Below are positions 7,799 through 15,873 of a stretch of DNA of 23,276 nucleotides, piece by piece. A program made the position numbers and the translations under genes. The DNA lies in contig DXLY01000001.1 of NCBI GenBank assembly GCA_019414465.1, positions 39,132 to 62,407 on the forward strand. The letters run 5' to 3'. The notes beneath the pieces were generated by a model that was not told the DNA's origin, ran no database searches, and saw only the letters and a list, made by a program, of their open reading frames with translations. This DNA comes from Collinsella sp. (GTDB lineage Bacteria; Actinomycetota; Coriobacteriia; Coriobacteriales; Coriobacteriaceae). The first letter of the stretch is position 1. Each line of letters opens with the position of its first letter.

Positions 7799-7807
7799 GT
7801 AACGCCC

Positions 7808-7841
7808 AGGGCCAGCCGACCATCCAAGACCGGCTGGCCCT
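7808..7841 (+). terminator. Intercistronic hairpin between lacE and lacG, cassette 1
   Basis: A perfect 11-bp stem (7808-7818 with 7831-7841) has a 12-nt loop and is followed only by TTCGATTT, a poor U-tract. It is more likely a partial terminator or a 3'-end stabiliser than a full stop. Confidence 0.55.
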
Positions 7842-7864
7842 TCGATTTAGACGATTGGATCATC

Positions 7865-9304
7865 ATGTCCGTTAATCCTGCTAGCGTCACCAACCCGCCC
7901 GCGCAGTTTCCCGAGGACTTTGTCTTTGGCGGCGCCACCGCTGCCTACCAGGTAGAGGGCGAGACCCGCACTCACGGTAAGGGCAAGGTTGCCTGGGACG
8001 ACTTTCTGGAGGCCCAGGGGCGCTTCTCCCCCGATCCCGCTTCGGACTTCTACAACCAGTACCCCGTCGACCTGGAGCTGTGCGAGGAGTTCGGCATCAA
8101 CGGCATTCGCCTCTCCATCGCCTGGAGCCGCATCTTCCCCAACGGCACCGGCGAAATCAACCCCGAGGGCGTCCAGTTCTACCACGATCTCTTCGCCGAG
8201 TGCCACAAGCACCACGTTGAGCCGTTCGTCACGCTGCATCACTTTGACACGCCGCTTCCCCTCTTTGAGAAGGGCGACTTCCTCAACCGCGAGACCATCG
8301 ACGCCTTTGTGGACTTTGCCACCTTCTGCTTTAAGGAGTACGCCGACCAGGTGACCTACTGGTTCACCTTTAACGAGATCTGGGCCGACGCCTCCAACAC
8401 CTACATCGAGGGCACCTTCCCCGGTGGCGTCAAGGCGCATCTGGCCGAGGCCTTCCAGTGCGAGCACAACATGATGCTCGCCCACGCCAAGGCCGTGCTG
8501 GCCTTCCACAACGGCGGCTTTAAGGGCAAAATCGGCGTCATCCAGTCGCTGGAGTTTAAGTACCCGCTCAACGAGAACGACCCCGCCGACATCAAAGCCG
8601 CCAACAACGAGCACGTGCTGCAAAACCAGTTCTTGCTCGACGCCACCTTCCGCGGCGACTATGCGCCCGACACCCTCGAGTGCGCCAACCGCCTGGCTGC
8701 CGTCTCGGGCGGCACCATCGAGATCCTAGACGAGGATCTGGAAATCATGCGCGAGGCCGCGCTCTACAACGACTACCTGGGCGTTAACAACTACCAGTGC
8801 CGCTTCTTGAAGGCTTACGACGGCGAGAACGACCTGCACCACAACGGTACGGGCGAGAAGGGCACTGGCCGCTGGCGCGTTAAGGGTATTGGCGAGCATG
8901 TGAACAAGCCTGGCATCCCCACCACCGACTGGGACTGGATCATCTATCCCGAGGGCCTGTTCGATCTGCTCGTCTACATTAAGCAGCGCTACCCCAACTA
9001 CAAGCAGATTTTCATCACCGAGAACGGCATGGGCTACAAGGACCCCTACAAGGACGGTTTTGTGGACGACCAGCCGCGCATCGACTACATCGAGCAGCAC
9101 CTGCGTTGGCTGCTCAAGGCCATGGAGGTGGGCGTCAACGTGGGCGGCTACTTCCTGTGGAGCCTGCAGGATCAGTTCTCCTGGACCAATGGCTACAACA
9201 AGCGTTACGGCTTCTTTTACGTTGACTTTGAAACCCAGAAGCGCACGCCCAAGGCAAGCGCCTACTGGTACAAGCACGTGGCGCAGACCCGTCGTCTGGA
9301 CTAG
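7865..9304 (+). CDS. lacG: 6-phospho-beta-galactosidase (GH1), cassette 1
   Basis: This 479-residue cytosolic GH1 enzyme is predicted to hydrolyse the 6-phosphogalactoside delivered by its EIICB to galactose 6-phosphate and the aglycone sugar. The acid/base is Glu171 in TFNEI and the nucleophile is Glu386 in ITENGMG. The segment SWTNGYNKRYG near the C-terminus carries the Ser, Lys and Tyr that hold the sugar phosphate in LacG, with the adjacent Trp seen in galactoside-specific members. Length matches LacG (about 470). It is second in the operon after lacE. The ribosome site (TTGGATC) is weak. 6-phospho-beta-glucosidase activity cannot be excluded. Confidence 0.85.
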   Translation: MSVNPASVTNPPAQFPEDFVFGGATAAYQVEGETRTHGKGKVAWDDFLEAQGRFSPDPASDFYNQYPVDLELCEEFGINGIRLSIAWSRIFPNGTGEINPEGVQFYHDLFAECHKHHVEPFVTLHHFDTPLPLFEKGDFLNRETIDAFVDFATFCFKEYADQVTYWFTFNEIWADASNTYIEGTFPGGVKAHLAEAFQCEHNMMLAHAKAVLAFHNGGFKGKIGVIQSLEFKYPLNENDPADIKAANNEHVLQNQFLLDATFRGDYAPDTLECANRLAAVSGGTIEILDEDLEIMREAALYNDYLGVNNYQCRFLKAYDGENDLHHNGTGEKGTGRWRVKGIGEHVNKPGIPTTDWDWIIYPEGLFDLLVYIKQRYPNYKQIFITENGMGYKDPYKDGFVDDQPRIDYIEQHLRWLLKAMEVGVNVGGYFLWSLQDQFSWTNGYNKRYGFFYVDFETQKRTPKASAYWYKHVAQTRRLD

Positions 9305-9350
9305 TGGCTGGCGGGGTTGCCCGCTCACACAACCTGTCCCCATTTCTCAG

Positions 9351-9396
9351 CCGGGGGCGGCACGTCACACGGCGCGCCGCCCCCGGTCTTTTTGTT
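9351..9396 (+). terminator. Terminator of the cassette 1 operon
   Basis: An 11-bp perfect GC stem (9351-9361 with 9376-9386) is followed by TCTTTTTGTTTTT. It is a strong intrinsic terminator 46 nt after the lacG stop. Confidence 0.88.
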
Positions 9397-9415
9397 TTTG
9401 GGCTGGTCGGGAGCC

Positions 9416-9561
9416 GTTTGTCTCGATCTGTAACATCTAGCCGAGTTTTTTGGTCCTAGCTGTTACAGATTGAGACGAACAGGATTGCTCTTTCCGAAGA
9501 ATCTAAATCTGTAACACGTAGCCCGCTTTTGACCGTCTACCTGTTACAAATCGAGACAAAC
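9416..9561. repeat. Tandem palindromic module pair, cassette 1 boundary
   Basis: Module A (9416-9480) has 25-nt arms with three mismatches, one of them a G-U wobble, around a 15-nt loop. Module B (9497-9561) has the same layout with a decayed outer left arm. Both share the core ATCTGTAACA and its complement TGTTACA. The pair lies between convergent genes, ending 10 nt before the 3' end of the next regulator. Equivalent pairs occur at 14426-14569 and 19238-19382. Confidence 0.85.
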
Positions 9562-9571
9562 GGAGTAGGAC

Positions 9572-10600
9572 CTAACCCCGTATGTCCCTAACAGTCGAGC
9601 GTTCGACCAGCGTACTCGGCACATGAATCGCCTCGATAGACGAGCTCTCTCCAATCGCCGCCTCAAACGCAAGCTTACCGACACCGCGCAAATCAAATCG
9701 CAGCGTCGTCAGTCGATTGTGAGGAACAAGTCCCTCGAGTGCGTCGTCGATACCAACCACGCTCACGTCGTCGGGCACGGACAGGCCCGCGTTCTCGAGC
9801 GCGGCGATAACGCCCAGCGCCATCTGGTCATTTGCCGCAAGCACGGCAGTCGGCGCCTGCGACCCGCCGGCAAGCACCTCGGCCGCAATCCGCTCGCCCA
9901 TGGCGTACCCACTGTCCGCACTCCAATCGCCACGCAGCATCGGAGCGGCATCGACATGAGCACGACCCAGCGTATCGCGCCAACCGGCCTCACGAAAACG
10001 CGAGGAAATCGAGTTTTCCGGACCCGCCACAAACCGCATATTCGAGTGACCATGTTCCAGCAGATAATTGGTCAACAGCTCGCACGAACCATACTGGTCG
10101 GAGTCGATCGTCGTGCAGCGCGGATGCGCATACATGGACAGGATGACCGTTCGCACTCCCGGCTGGGGAACAAACTCCTCAAAATCGGGAGCCATGCGGT
10201 TCATGTTGAGAATCATGCCGTCGACGGGTCGCTCGACCATGCGGCGCGAGGCATCGGCAAGTGCATAGGGCTTGTCGCCGCCCATCTCGATCATAGTGAC
10301 GGCAAAATCGTGCTCGCGCGCCGCTTGCATGATACCCTCGAGCGTCGCCAGGTTACCGACACGTGTGATGTTGTACATGCACAGGCCAATAGAACGATAC
10401 GACCCGCCGCGCAACGCCGCTCCAGCAAAATTGGGACGAAAGCCCAGCTCTTCCATGGCGGCCAGCACACGCTTGCGCGTCTTTTCCGTCACGTTGGGCA
10501 TACCGTTGACCACGCGAGACACAGTCTGGCGGCTCACGCCAGCGAGCGCCGCAACCTCTGCCGCGCTCGCCGAACGACCATTCCTTGTCTGCTGATCCAT
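9572..10600 (-). CDS. LacI-family transcriptional regulator, cassette 2
   Basis: The protein is 342 residues from the chosen ATG (MDQQTRNG). It has an N-terminal helix-turn-helix (AAEVAALAGVSRQTVSRVV) with Arg-Gln at the specificity positions, then a sugar-binding regulatory domain. The frame stays open to an ATG at 10657, but that start has no ribosome site and would add an untypical leader. A GTG at 10609 is also possible, because GGAAGG lies only 1 nt before the chosen ATG. It diverges from the GH1/EIICB operon of cassette 2 and is probably its repressor. One candidate operator lies just upstream of its own gene and two lie near the operon. Confidence 0.85.
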   Translation of the reverse strand: MDQQTRNGRSASAAEVAALAGVSRQTVSRVVNGMPNVTEKTRKRVLAAMEELGFRPNFAGAALRGGSYRSIGLCMYNITRVGNLATLEGIMQAAREHDFAVTMIEMGGDKPYALADASRRMVERPVDGMILNMNRMAPDFEEFVPQPGVRTVILSMYAHPRCTTIDSDQYGSCELLTNYLLEHGHSNMRFVAGPENSISSRFREAGWRDTLGRAHVDAAPMLRGDWSADSGYAMGERIAAEVLAGGSQAPTAVLAANDQMALGVIAALENAGLSVPDDVSVVGIDDALEGLVPHNRLTTLRFDLRGVGKLAFEAAIGESSSIEAIHVPSTLVERSTVRDIRG

Positions 10601-10659
10601 GCCTTCCACGCTAACCTGCTTCCCAACTATTCCCCGCGCCCATGGCGCATCGTACATAC

Positions 10660-10677
10660 ATTGATAACGTGCTCATG
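10660..10677. promoter_or_regulatory. Candidate LacI operator, cassette 2, regulator-proximal
   Basis: ATTGATAACGTGCTCATG fits 10 of 12 defined positions of the shared pattern and carries the cassette 2 half ACGTGCTCAT. Its position fits autoregulation. It is 132 nt from the next site. Confidence 0.5.
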
Positions 10678-10722
10678 ATACCCGAGCCATATACCACAAC
10701 ATGAAAACTTCTGTCAATCAAA

Positions 10723-10750
10723 ACCGCTTACCGAACAAATACAACCGTTC
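10723..10750 (+). promoter_or_regulatory. ACCG direct repeat, 21-nt period, cassette 2
   Basis: ACCGCTT at 10723 and ACCGTTC at 10744 are 21 nt apart, with a further ACCG 7 nt after the first. The flanks GAACAAATAC and CGTTCGCGG closely match the region upstream of lacA (2492-2510). Confidence 0.5.
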
Positions 10751-10791
10751 GCGGCTGTTTTAAGTTGTTTTGTTTCTATACATCCCAGCCG

Positions 10792-10809
10792 GATGTTAAC
10801 GTGCTCATT
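10792..10809. promoter_or_regulatory. Candidate LacI operator, cassette 2, site 2
   Basis: GATGTTAACGTGCTCATT fits 11 of 12 defined positions. It is a direct repeat of the next site, 22 nt away, so both would face the same side of the helix. Confidence 0.6.
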
Positions 10810-10813
10810 GTCA

Positions 10814-10831
10814 AATGTTCACGTGCTCATT
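10814..10831. promoter_or_regulatory. Candidate LacI operator, cassette 2, site 3
   Basis: AATGTTCACGTGCTCATT matches all 12 defined positions and is an imperfect palindrome centred on CACGTG. It lies about 115 nt before the GH1 start. Confidence 0.6.
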
Positions 10832-10944
10832 TTGGTTCTAATCATTTTAAGATAGTGTTTATCGGGCTTTTTCACCGCTGAACGCTAACCAGGGAGCCTC
10901 CTGAGCGCAAACGCACAATATCGAACAGCGAGACGAGAGGGTGT

Positions 10945-12393
10945 ATGCATATGTCTTTGCTAAACCGCGTACAGCAGCTGCCGAAGGGCTTTGTTTGGGG
11001 CGCCGCAACCGCCGCGTACCAAACGGAAGGTTCCACGAAGGTGGCAGGCAAGGGTAAGACCATGTGGGACGATTACCTTGTCGCCCAGGGTCGCTTTTTG
11101 CCCGACCCGGCCAGTGATTTCTACAACCGCTACGAGGAGGATATCCGCCTTTCTGCCGAGCATGGACTCAACGCCATTCGTGTGTCCATCGCCTGGACCC
11201 GCATCTTCCCCAACGGCGACGATGCCGAACCCCTCGCCGAGGGCGTTAAGCACTACCACGAGCTGTTCGCCTGCTGCAAAAAGTATGGCGTCGAGCCCTA
11301 TGTGTCCCTGCATCACTTTGACTCCCCCGCTGCCCTGTTCAACCAGGGCGACTGGCTCAACCGCAAGACCGTCGACGCCTATGTGCGCTATGCCGAGTTC
11401 TGCTTCCGCGAGTTCCGCGAGGTCAAGAATTGGTTCACCATCAACGAGCTCATCAGCCTCTCGCACTCCCAATACATCCAAGGCAACTTCCCGCCCAACC
11501 ATCACTTTGATGTGACGAGCGGCATCCAGAGCCAGCACAACGAGCTCGTTGCCCACGCCCGCGCCGTCAACCTGTATAAGGATCTTGACGAGACCGAGCA
11601 CCTGGGCGGACGCATTGGCATGGTCAACGTCCTGACGCCGGCATATCCTGCCACCGACTCGCCCGCCGACCAGCACGCCGCCGACCTGTACAACGCCTTC
11701 TACACCGACTTCATCATGGACGGCGCCTTCCTGGGTCACTACTCCGCGCGCACCCTCTCACTCATCAACGAGATTCTGCGTGCCAACAACGCCACACTTA
11801 CGGTTGAGGACAGCGACATGGAGGAGCTCGCCAAGGCGGCGCCCCGCAACGATATGTTCGGCCTCAACTACTATCAGTCGGCGTTTATCGCCGCCTACGA
11901 TGGCGAGTCAACCAACAGCTTTAACGGCACCGGAGACAAGGGCACCTCGTGCTTTAAGTTTAAGGGCGTCGGGCAGCAGGTCGATATGCCGGGTATCCCC
12001 ACCACCGACTGGGATTGGCTCATCTACCCGCAAGGCCTCTACGACACGCTCAAGCACATCAGCGCCACCTATCCCAACCTCCCCGTCATCTATATCACCG
12101 AAAACGGCCTGGGCCACAAGGACCCCGAGCCCGACGCAAACGGCATCGTCGCCGATCCCGAGCGCATCGACTTTGTCGACCAGCACATGGAGAAGGTGCT
12201 CCAGGCGCGCGCCGAGGGCGTCGACGTCCAGGGCTACTTTATCTGGAGCCTGCAGGACCAGTTCTCGTGGGCCAATGGCTATAACAAGCGCTACGGCCTG
12301 TTCTACATCGACTTCGACACGCAAAAACGCTACATCAAGCAGTCGGCACTCTGGTACAAGGAGCTCGCCGACACTATGGCGGACGCGCAGTAG
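10945..12393 (+). CDS. lacG: GH1 6-phospho-beta-galactosidase-like enzyme, cassette 2
   Basis: This 482-residue GH1 enzyme has acid/base Glu168 in TINEL, nucleophile Glu386 in ITENGLG, and the phosphate-binding segment SWANGYNKRYG. It is the most divergent of the three GH1 proteins: TFNEI becomes TINEL, a longer loop follows (ISLSHSQYIQGNFPPNHH), and SWT becomes SWA. The aglycone preference may therefore differ. GAGAGGG precedes two in-frame ATGs; the second (10951, MSLLNRV) has the better spacing of 9 nt and may be the true start. Unlike in cassettes 1 and 3, it precedes its EIICB gene. Phospho-beta-glucosidase activity remains possible. Confidence 0.82.
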   Translation: MHMSLLNRVQQLPKGFVWGAATAAYQTEGSTKVAGKGKTMWDDYLVAQGRFLPDPASDFYNRYEEDIRLSAEHGLNAIRVSIAWTRIFPNGDDAEPLAEGVKHYHELFACCKKYGVEPYVSLHHFDSPAALFNQGDWLNRKTVDAYVRYAEFCFREFREVKNWFTINELISLSHSQYIQGNFPPNHHFDVTSGIQSQHNELVAHARAVNLYKDLDETEHLGGRIGMVNVLTPAYPATDSPADQHAADLYNAFYTDFIMDGAFLGHYSARTLSLINEILRANNATLTVEDSDMEELAKAAPRNDMFGLNYYQSAFIAAYDGESTNSFNGTGDKGTSCFKFKGVGQQVDMPGIPTTDWDWLIYPQGLYDTLKHISATYPNLPVIYITENGLGHKDPEPDANGIVADPERIDFVDQHMEKVLQARAEGVDVQGYFIWSLQDQFSWANGYNKRYGLFYIDFDTQKRYIKQSALWYKELADTMADAQ

Positions 12394-12414
12394 CGCATCG
12401 CCTCGCTTTCCCCC

Positions 12415-12461
12415 GAGAAGGGAGCGGCCCTATGCGATACAAACCCAGCCGCTCCCCTCTC
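12415..12461 (+). terminator. Intercistronic hairpin between GH1 and EIICB, cassette 2
   Basis: A 14-bp stem with one mismatch (12415-12428 with 12448-12461) has a 19-nt loop and is followed by C-rich sequence with no U-tract. It probably stabilises or processes the mRNA rather than ending it. The remaining 100 nt before the EIICB shows nothing else clear. Confidence 0.5.
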
Positions 12462-12569
12462 TCCCCCTGGGACCGGCCCCGCCTGCACCCGGGCTTTTAG
12501 CAAGCGGGAGACCATATAGGTTTTCAACGTCCATGCCATTAAGATTTCATGCAAAGAGGAGCGTGAACT

Positions 12570-14330
12570 ATGGAATCGATCGTTAAGTTCTTGGAGAAAG
12601 GTCAGCCGTACTTCGACAAGGTCTCTAAGAACATCTACCTTCAGGCCATTAAAGACGGCTTTTTGGCAGCAATGCCCATTATCCTGTCTTCTTCTGTCTT
12701 CCTGCTTATTTCGACCCTGCCGGGCGTTGTCGCCACGGTCGGCGGCTTTACGCTGCCCGACTGGTGGAACGTCGACGTCGTGAACTTCTGCAACAAGGTT
12801 TACAACTTCACGATGGGCGTCGTGGGCATCATGGTCGCCGGCACCACCGCAAGCGCGCTGACCGGCTCCAAGAACCGCCGCATGCCTGCCGGCAAGGCCA
12901 TCAACGCCACGAGCACCATGGTCGCCGCCATGTGCGCTATGCTCATCTTGGCCGTTACCCAGACGAGTGCCAAGATCGACGGCGCCGATGTCTCGGTGTT
13001 CTTTACCGACAACATGGGCACCAAGGGCCTGCTGAGCTCCTTTGTCGCCGCATTTGCCACGGTCAACATCTATGCCTTCTGCATTAAGCGAGACATCACC
13101 ATCAAGCTGCCCAAAGAAGTCCCCGGCGCCATCGCCCAGAACTTCCGCGACATCTTCGCCTTCAGCTTCTCCATCCTGTTTGTCGCCGTCATCGACGTTA
13201 TCTGCCGCACCTGCTTGGCCGTCCCGTTTGCCAACGTCATCTCCACGCTGGTGAGCCCGCTGTTCGCCGCTGCCGATTCCTACGCCGGCCTCGCCCTCAT
13301 CTGGTTCATGATCCCGCTGTTCTGGTTCATGGGCATCCACGGCCCCTCGGTCGTTAAGCCTGCCCTCAACGCCGCGCTGTTTGGCAACATCACCACCAAC
13401 CTCGCCACGCTGCAGGCCGGCGGTCACCCCGCCCTCGCCCTGACCGAAAACTTCGGTAACTACATCGGCGAACTCGGCGGCACCGGCGCCACGTTCATTG
13501 TCCCGATCATCTTCCTGCTCTTTATGCGCTCCAAGCAGCTCAAGGCCGTCGGCAAAGCCTCTGTCGTGCCCGTGATGTTCGCCGTCAACGAGCCGCTGCT
13601 GTTCGCCGCGCCCATCATCCTCAACCCGTACTTCCTGATCCCGTTCCTGTTTGCCCCCGTGGCCAACGTCCTCATTGGTAAGTTCTTCATCGACTTTTTG
13701 GGCATGAACGGCTTTATCTATGCCATGCCGTGGGCACTCCCCGGACCGATCGGCACCTTCATCGACACCAACTTCCAGCCGATCTCTCTGGTCCTGGCTG
13801 TCGTCCTGCTGGTCGTTGACTTCTTGATCTACTACCCGTTCTGCAAGGCCTACGACAACGTCCTGTGCAAGCAGGAGGCCGAGACCCTGGCCGAAGAAGA
13901 GGCCGAGGAGACCAAGGCCGTCAAGACCGCTGCCGCCCCCGCCGTTGAGGCTCCTGTTGTCGAGACCGCTTCTGCCACTGAGGCCTCCGCAGCTCCGTCC
14001 GCCCTTAAGGGCAAGGATCTGAGGGTTCTGGTTCTGTGCGCTGGCGCCGGCACCTCTGCACTGCTCGCCAACGCGCTTAAGGAAGGCGCCGACGAGCTGG
14101 GCATCGACATTACCGCCAACGCCGGTGCCTACGGCAGCCACTACGCCATCATGGACCAGTACAACGTCATCGTCCTGGCTCCGCAGGTTCGCACCTATTA
14201 CAACGAGATGAAGGCCGACACCGACCGCCTGGGCATCACGCTGCTGTCGCCCAAGGGCAAACAGTACATCGACCTCACTAAGGATCCCAAGGGTGCCGTC
14301 GCCTGGATCGAGGAAAACCTCGAGGCATAA
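12570..14330 (+). CDS. lacE: PTS lactose-type EIICB permease, cassette 2
   Basis: This 586-residue membrane permease has EIIC at about 1-430 (FWFMGIHGPS and AVNEPLLFAAP), an acidic/Ala/Pro-rich linker (about 435-480), and C-terminal EIIB with Cys490 in VLCAGAGTSA. It is closely similar to the cassette 3 EIICB, with many identical stretches such as IKLPKEVPGAIAQNFRDI. Its start has AGAGGAG at about 8 nt. It lies 176 nt after the GH1 gene, with a hairpin between, so it could be expressed less than, or separately from, the hydrolase. A lactose/cellobiose-family assignment is secure; the sugar is inferred. Confidence 0.86.
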   Translation: MESIVKFLEKGQPYFDKVSKNIYLQAIKDGFLAAMPIILSSSVFLLISTLPGVVATVGGFTLPDWWNVDVVNFCNKVYNFTMGVVGIMVAGTTASALTGSKNRRMPAGKAINATSTMVAAMCAMLILAVTQTSAKIDGADVSVFFTDNMGTKGLLSSFVAAFATVNIYAFCIKRDITIKLPKEVPGAIAQNFRDIFAFSFSILFVAVIDVICRTCLAVPFANVISTLVSPLFAAADSYAGLALIWFMIPLFWFMGIHGPSVVKPALNAALFGNITTNLATLQAGGHPALALTENFGNYIGELGGTGATFIVPIIFLLFMRSKQLKAVGKASVVPVMFAVNEPLLFAAPIILNPYFLIPFLFAPVANVLIGKFFIDFLGMNGFIYAMPWALPGPIGTFIDTNFQPISLVLAVVLLVVDFLIYYPFCKAYDNVLCKQEAETLAEEEAEETKAVKTAAAPAVEAPVVETASATEASAAPSALKGKDLRVLVLCAGAGTSALLANALKEGADELGIDITANAGAYGSHYAIMDQYNVIVLAPQVRTYYNEMKADTDRLGITLLSPKGKQYIDLTKDPKGAVAWIEENLEA

Positions 14331-14363
14331 GACGCTGACACCACCTGCCGCTTGCAGACAATA

Positions 14364-14406
14364 AATGGCCCGTGCATCGATGTGTGATGCGCGGGCCATT
14401 TTGTTT
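14364..14406 (+). terminator. Terminator of the cassette 2 operon
   Basis: A 15-bp stem with one G-U pair (14364-14378 with 14386-14400) has a 7-nt loop and is followed by TTGTTT. It begins 33 nt after the EIICB stop. The mirrored AAT run may also help minus-strand termination. Confidence 0.85.
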
Positions 14407-14425
14407 AGACCGCACCCGTCCTCCT

Positions 14426-14569
14426 GTTCATCTCAATCTGTAACATCTAGCCGAGTTTTTCGGTCCTAGCTGTTACAGATCGAGATGAACGCACAGGCCA
14501 AGCCGAAAATCTCAATCTGTAACATGTAGACCACTTTTGACCGTCTAGTTGTTACAGATCGAGACAAAC
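14426..14569. repeat. Tandem palindromic module pair, cassette 2 boundary
   Basis: Module A (14426-14490) has 25-nt arms with only two mismatches and a loop that can extend the stem (CCGA with TCGG). Module B (14505-14569) shares the CTTTTGACCGTCTA loop with module B of cassette 1. Compared with cassette 1, the outer arm changes from a G-C to an A-T pair on both sides, a compensatory change. The pair lies between convergent genes. Confidence 0.85.
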
Positions 14570-14587
14570 GGAATAGGCCGAGCACGT

Positions 14588-15589
14588 CTACGCCCGCAAG
14601 TCCTTTACGCTGGAACGCTCGACCAACACGCCCGAGACGAGCGTACGGCTTCTGGAGCTCGGAGCTTCCAGACCCGCGACGACCTCGTTGAGCGCACGGA
14701 CGCCCAGCTCGCGGTGGCGAAACTTCACCGACGTCAGAATCGAGTTGGGAATCGTCTTATAGAGCTCATCGTCGAAGCCGATCACGGACACATCATTGGG
14801 CACACTGAGCCCTTTGTCACGTAGAGCCATCATCACGCCGTTTGCCATGCAGTCGTTAGCAGCGAGGACCGCCGTGCAATCGGGCTTATCGGCAAGCACA
14901 AGGCCCGCGGCATAGCCACTATCCGCATTCCAATCGCCTTGCAGAGGCTCGGGCGGCTCAATGCCACGCGCCTCGAGTGCCGCACGCCAACCTTTCATAC
15001 GGCACTGGCTCGACAACGACTCTTTCTTACCAGAGACGAAGTACACGTTTTTATGCCCGTGGTTCAAGAAGTACTCGCACGCCATGCGCGCGCCGCCCTC
15101 TTGGTCGTCACTGACGGTGGAGCAGGTAGGATGTTCCATCGGTGTGATAATCACCGTCTTGAGGTCTTTCGGTGCCTCAAAAGTATCAAAGTCATCGACC
15201 ATCTGACGCAGGTTGAAGATCATGCCATCAACAGGCAGCTGCGACATCCTACGCGCCGCTTCGGCAAGGGTCATCTTCTCCCCCGCCCGCTTTTTGATCA
15301 TCGTGAGCGCAAAGCCGCGTTCTTCGGCGGCATCTGCGATACCGTCAATCATGTCCACGGCACCGCCCGACAAGTGGAACAGCACCACGCCAATGCACCC
15401 GTAACGGCCCAACTTGAGCGAACGCGCGGCAAAGTTGGTTCGAAACCCGAGCGCCTCCATTGCGGAATGAACCTTATCGCGTGTCGACTCTCGCACGCTA
15501 TCGGGCTCGTTGATCACACGCGAAACCGTCTTGAGAGAAACACCCGCAGCAATCGCCACATCGTTCATTGAGACATTTTTCTTGTCCAT
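14588..15589 (-). CDS. LacI-family transcriptional regulator, cassette 3
   Basis: This 333-residue regulator has helix-turn-helix MNDVAIAAGVSLKTVSRVI, with Leu-Lys at the specificity positions, followed by the ligand-binding domain. The chosen ATG (MDKKNVSM) has GGAGAAG about 11 nt upstream. The frame is open for 26 more codons to 15667, but that extension has no ribosome site and is untypical of the family. It diverges from the cassette 3 EIICB/GH1 operon, whose promoter region holds a 24-bp perfect palindrome, probably its operator. Confidence 0.87.
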   Translation of the reverse strand: MDKKNVSMNDVAIAAGVSLKTVSRVINEPDSVRESTRDKVHSAMEALGFRTNFAARSLKLGRYGCIGVVLFHLSGGAVDMIDGIADAAEERGFALTMIKKRAGEKMTLAEAARRMSQLPVDGMIFNLRQMVDDFDTFEAPKDLKTVIITPMEHPTCSTVSDDQEGGARMACEYFLNHGHKNVYFVSGKKESLSSQCRMKGWRAALEARGIEPPEPLQGDWNADSGYAAGLVLADKPDCTAVLAANDCMANGVMMALRDKGLSVPNDVSVIGFDDELYKTIPNSILTSVKFRHRELGVRALNEVVAGLEAPSSRSRTLVSGVLVERSSVKDLRA

Positions 15590-15671
15590 CGTTGCCACTA
15601 CTTCTCCAGTCGGTTTTGCATCGCTTGCTTTTTGCGTTCTAGCATACACTACCTGCCCGACTGACAAATCA

Positions 15672-15699
15672 ACCGTTTACCGGACAATATCGACCGCTC
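15672..15699 (+). promoter_or_regulatory. ACCG direct repeat, 21-nt period, cassette 3
   Basis: ACCGTTT at 15672 and ACCGCTC at 15693 are 21 nt apart, with another ACCG 7 nt after the first and ACAA following. The layout matches cassette 2 almost base for base in its spacing. Confidence 0.5.
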
Positions 15700-15735
15700 A
15701 CCCGTATATCCTTGTTGCTCTTCCAAAAATGTCTT

Positions 15736-15772
15736 ACGTTGTCATTAACGAAATGACAACGTTGTCATTTCG
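15736..15772. promoter_or_regulatory. Candidate LacI operators, cassette 3, with 24-bp palindrome
   Basis: Positions 15749-15772 form a perfect 24-bp palindrome whose core is AATGACAACGTTGTCATT. An extra half-site, ACGTTGTCATT, lies at 15736-15746, 23 nt upstream by its core; its left half is out of register by one base. The site lies about 100 nt before the EIICB start. Confidence 0.7.
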
Positions 15773-15873
15773 CAATGCCTTCCTTAAGCAGGAAGGTTTC
15801 CGGGCAGTCCTGACCATCCATCGACGACCAGTTCCATCCACATGCATCGCGCATCAAGTAGCAAAGGAGCTCT

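Noticed and set aside
9416..9480. Modules as ordinary intrinsic terminators
   Set aside because: Each pair follows a separate strong terminator, and the arms are not followed by U-tracts.
9416..9561. CRISPR array at the module pairs
   Set aside because: Only two palindromic units per site, no regular repeat-spacer series and no cas genes.
12330..14399. 689-codon frame antisense to the cassette 2 EIICB
   Set aside because: The Gly/Asp/Val/Glu-rich composition is the mirror of a GC-rich gene. The plus-strand frame has clear PTS motifs.
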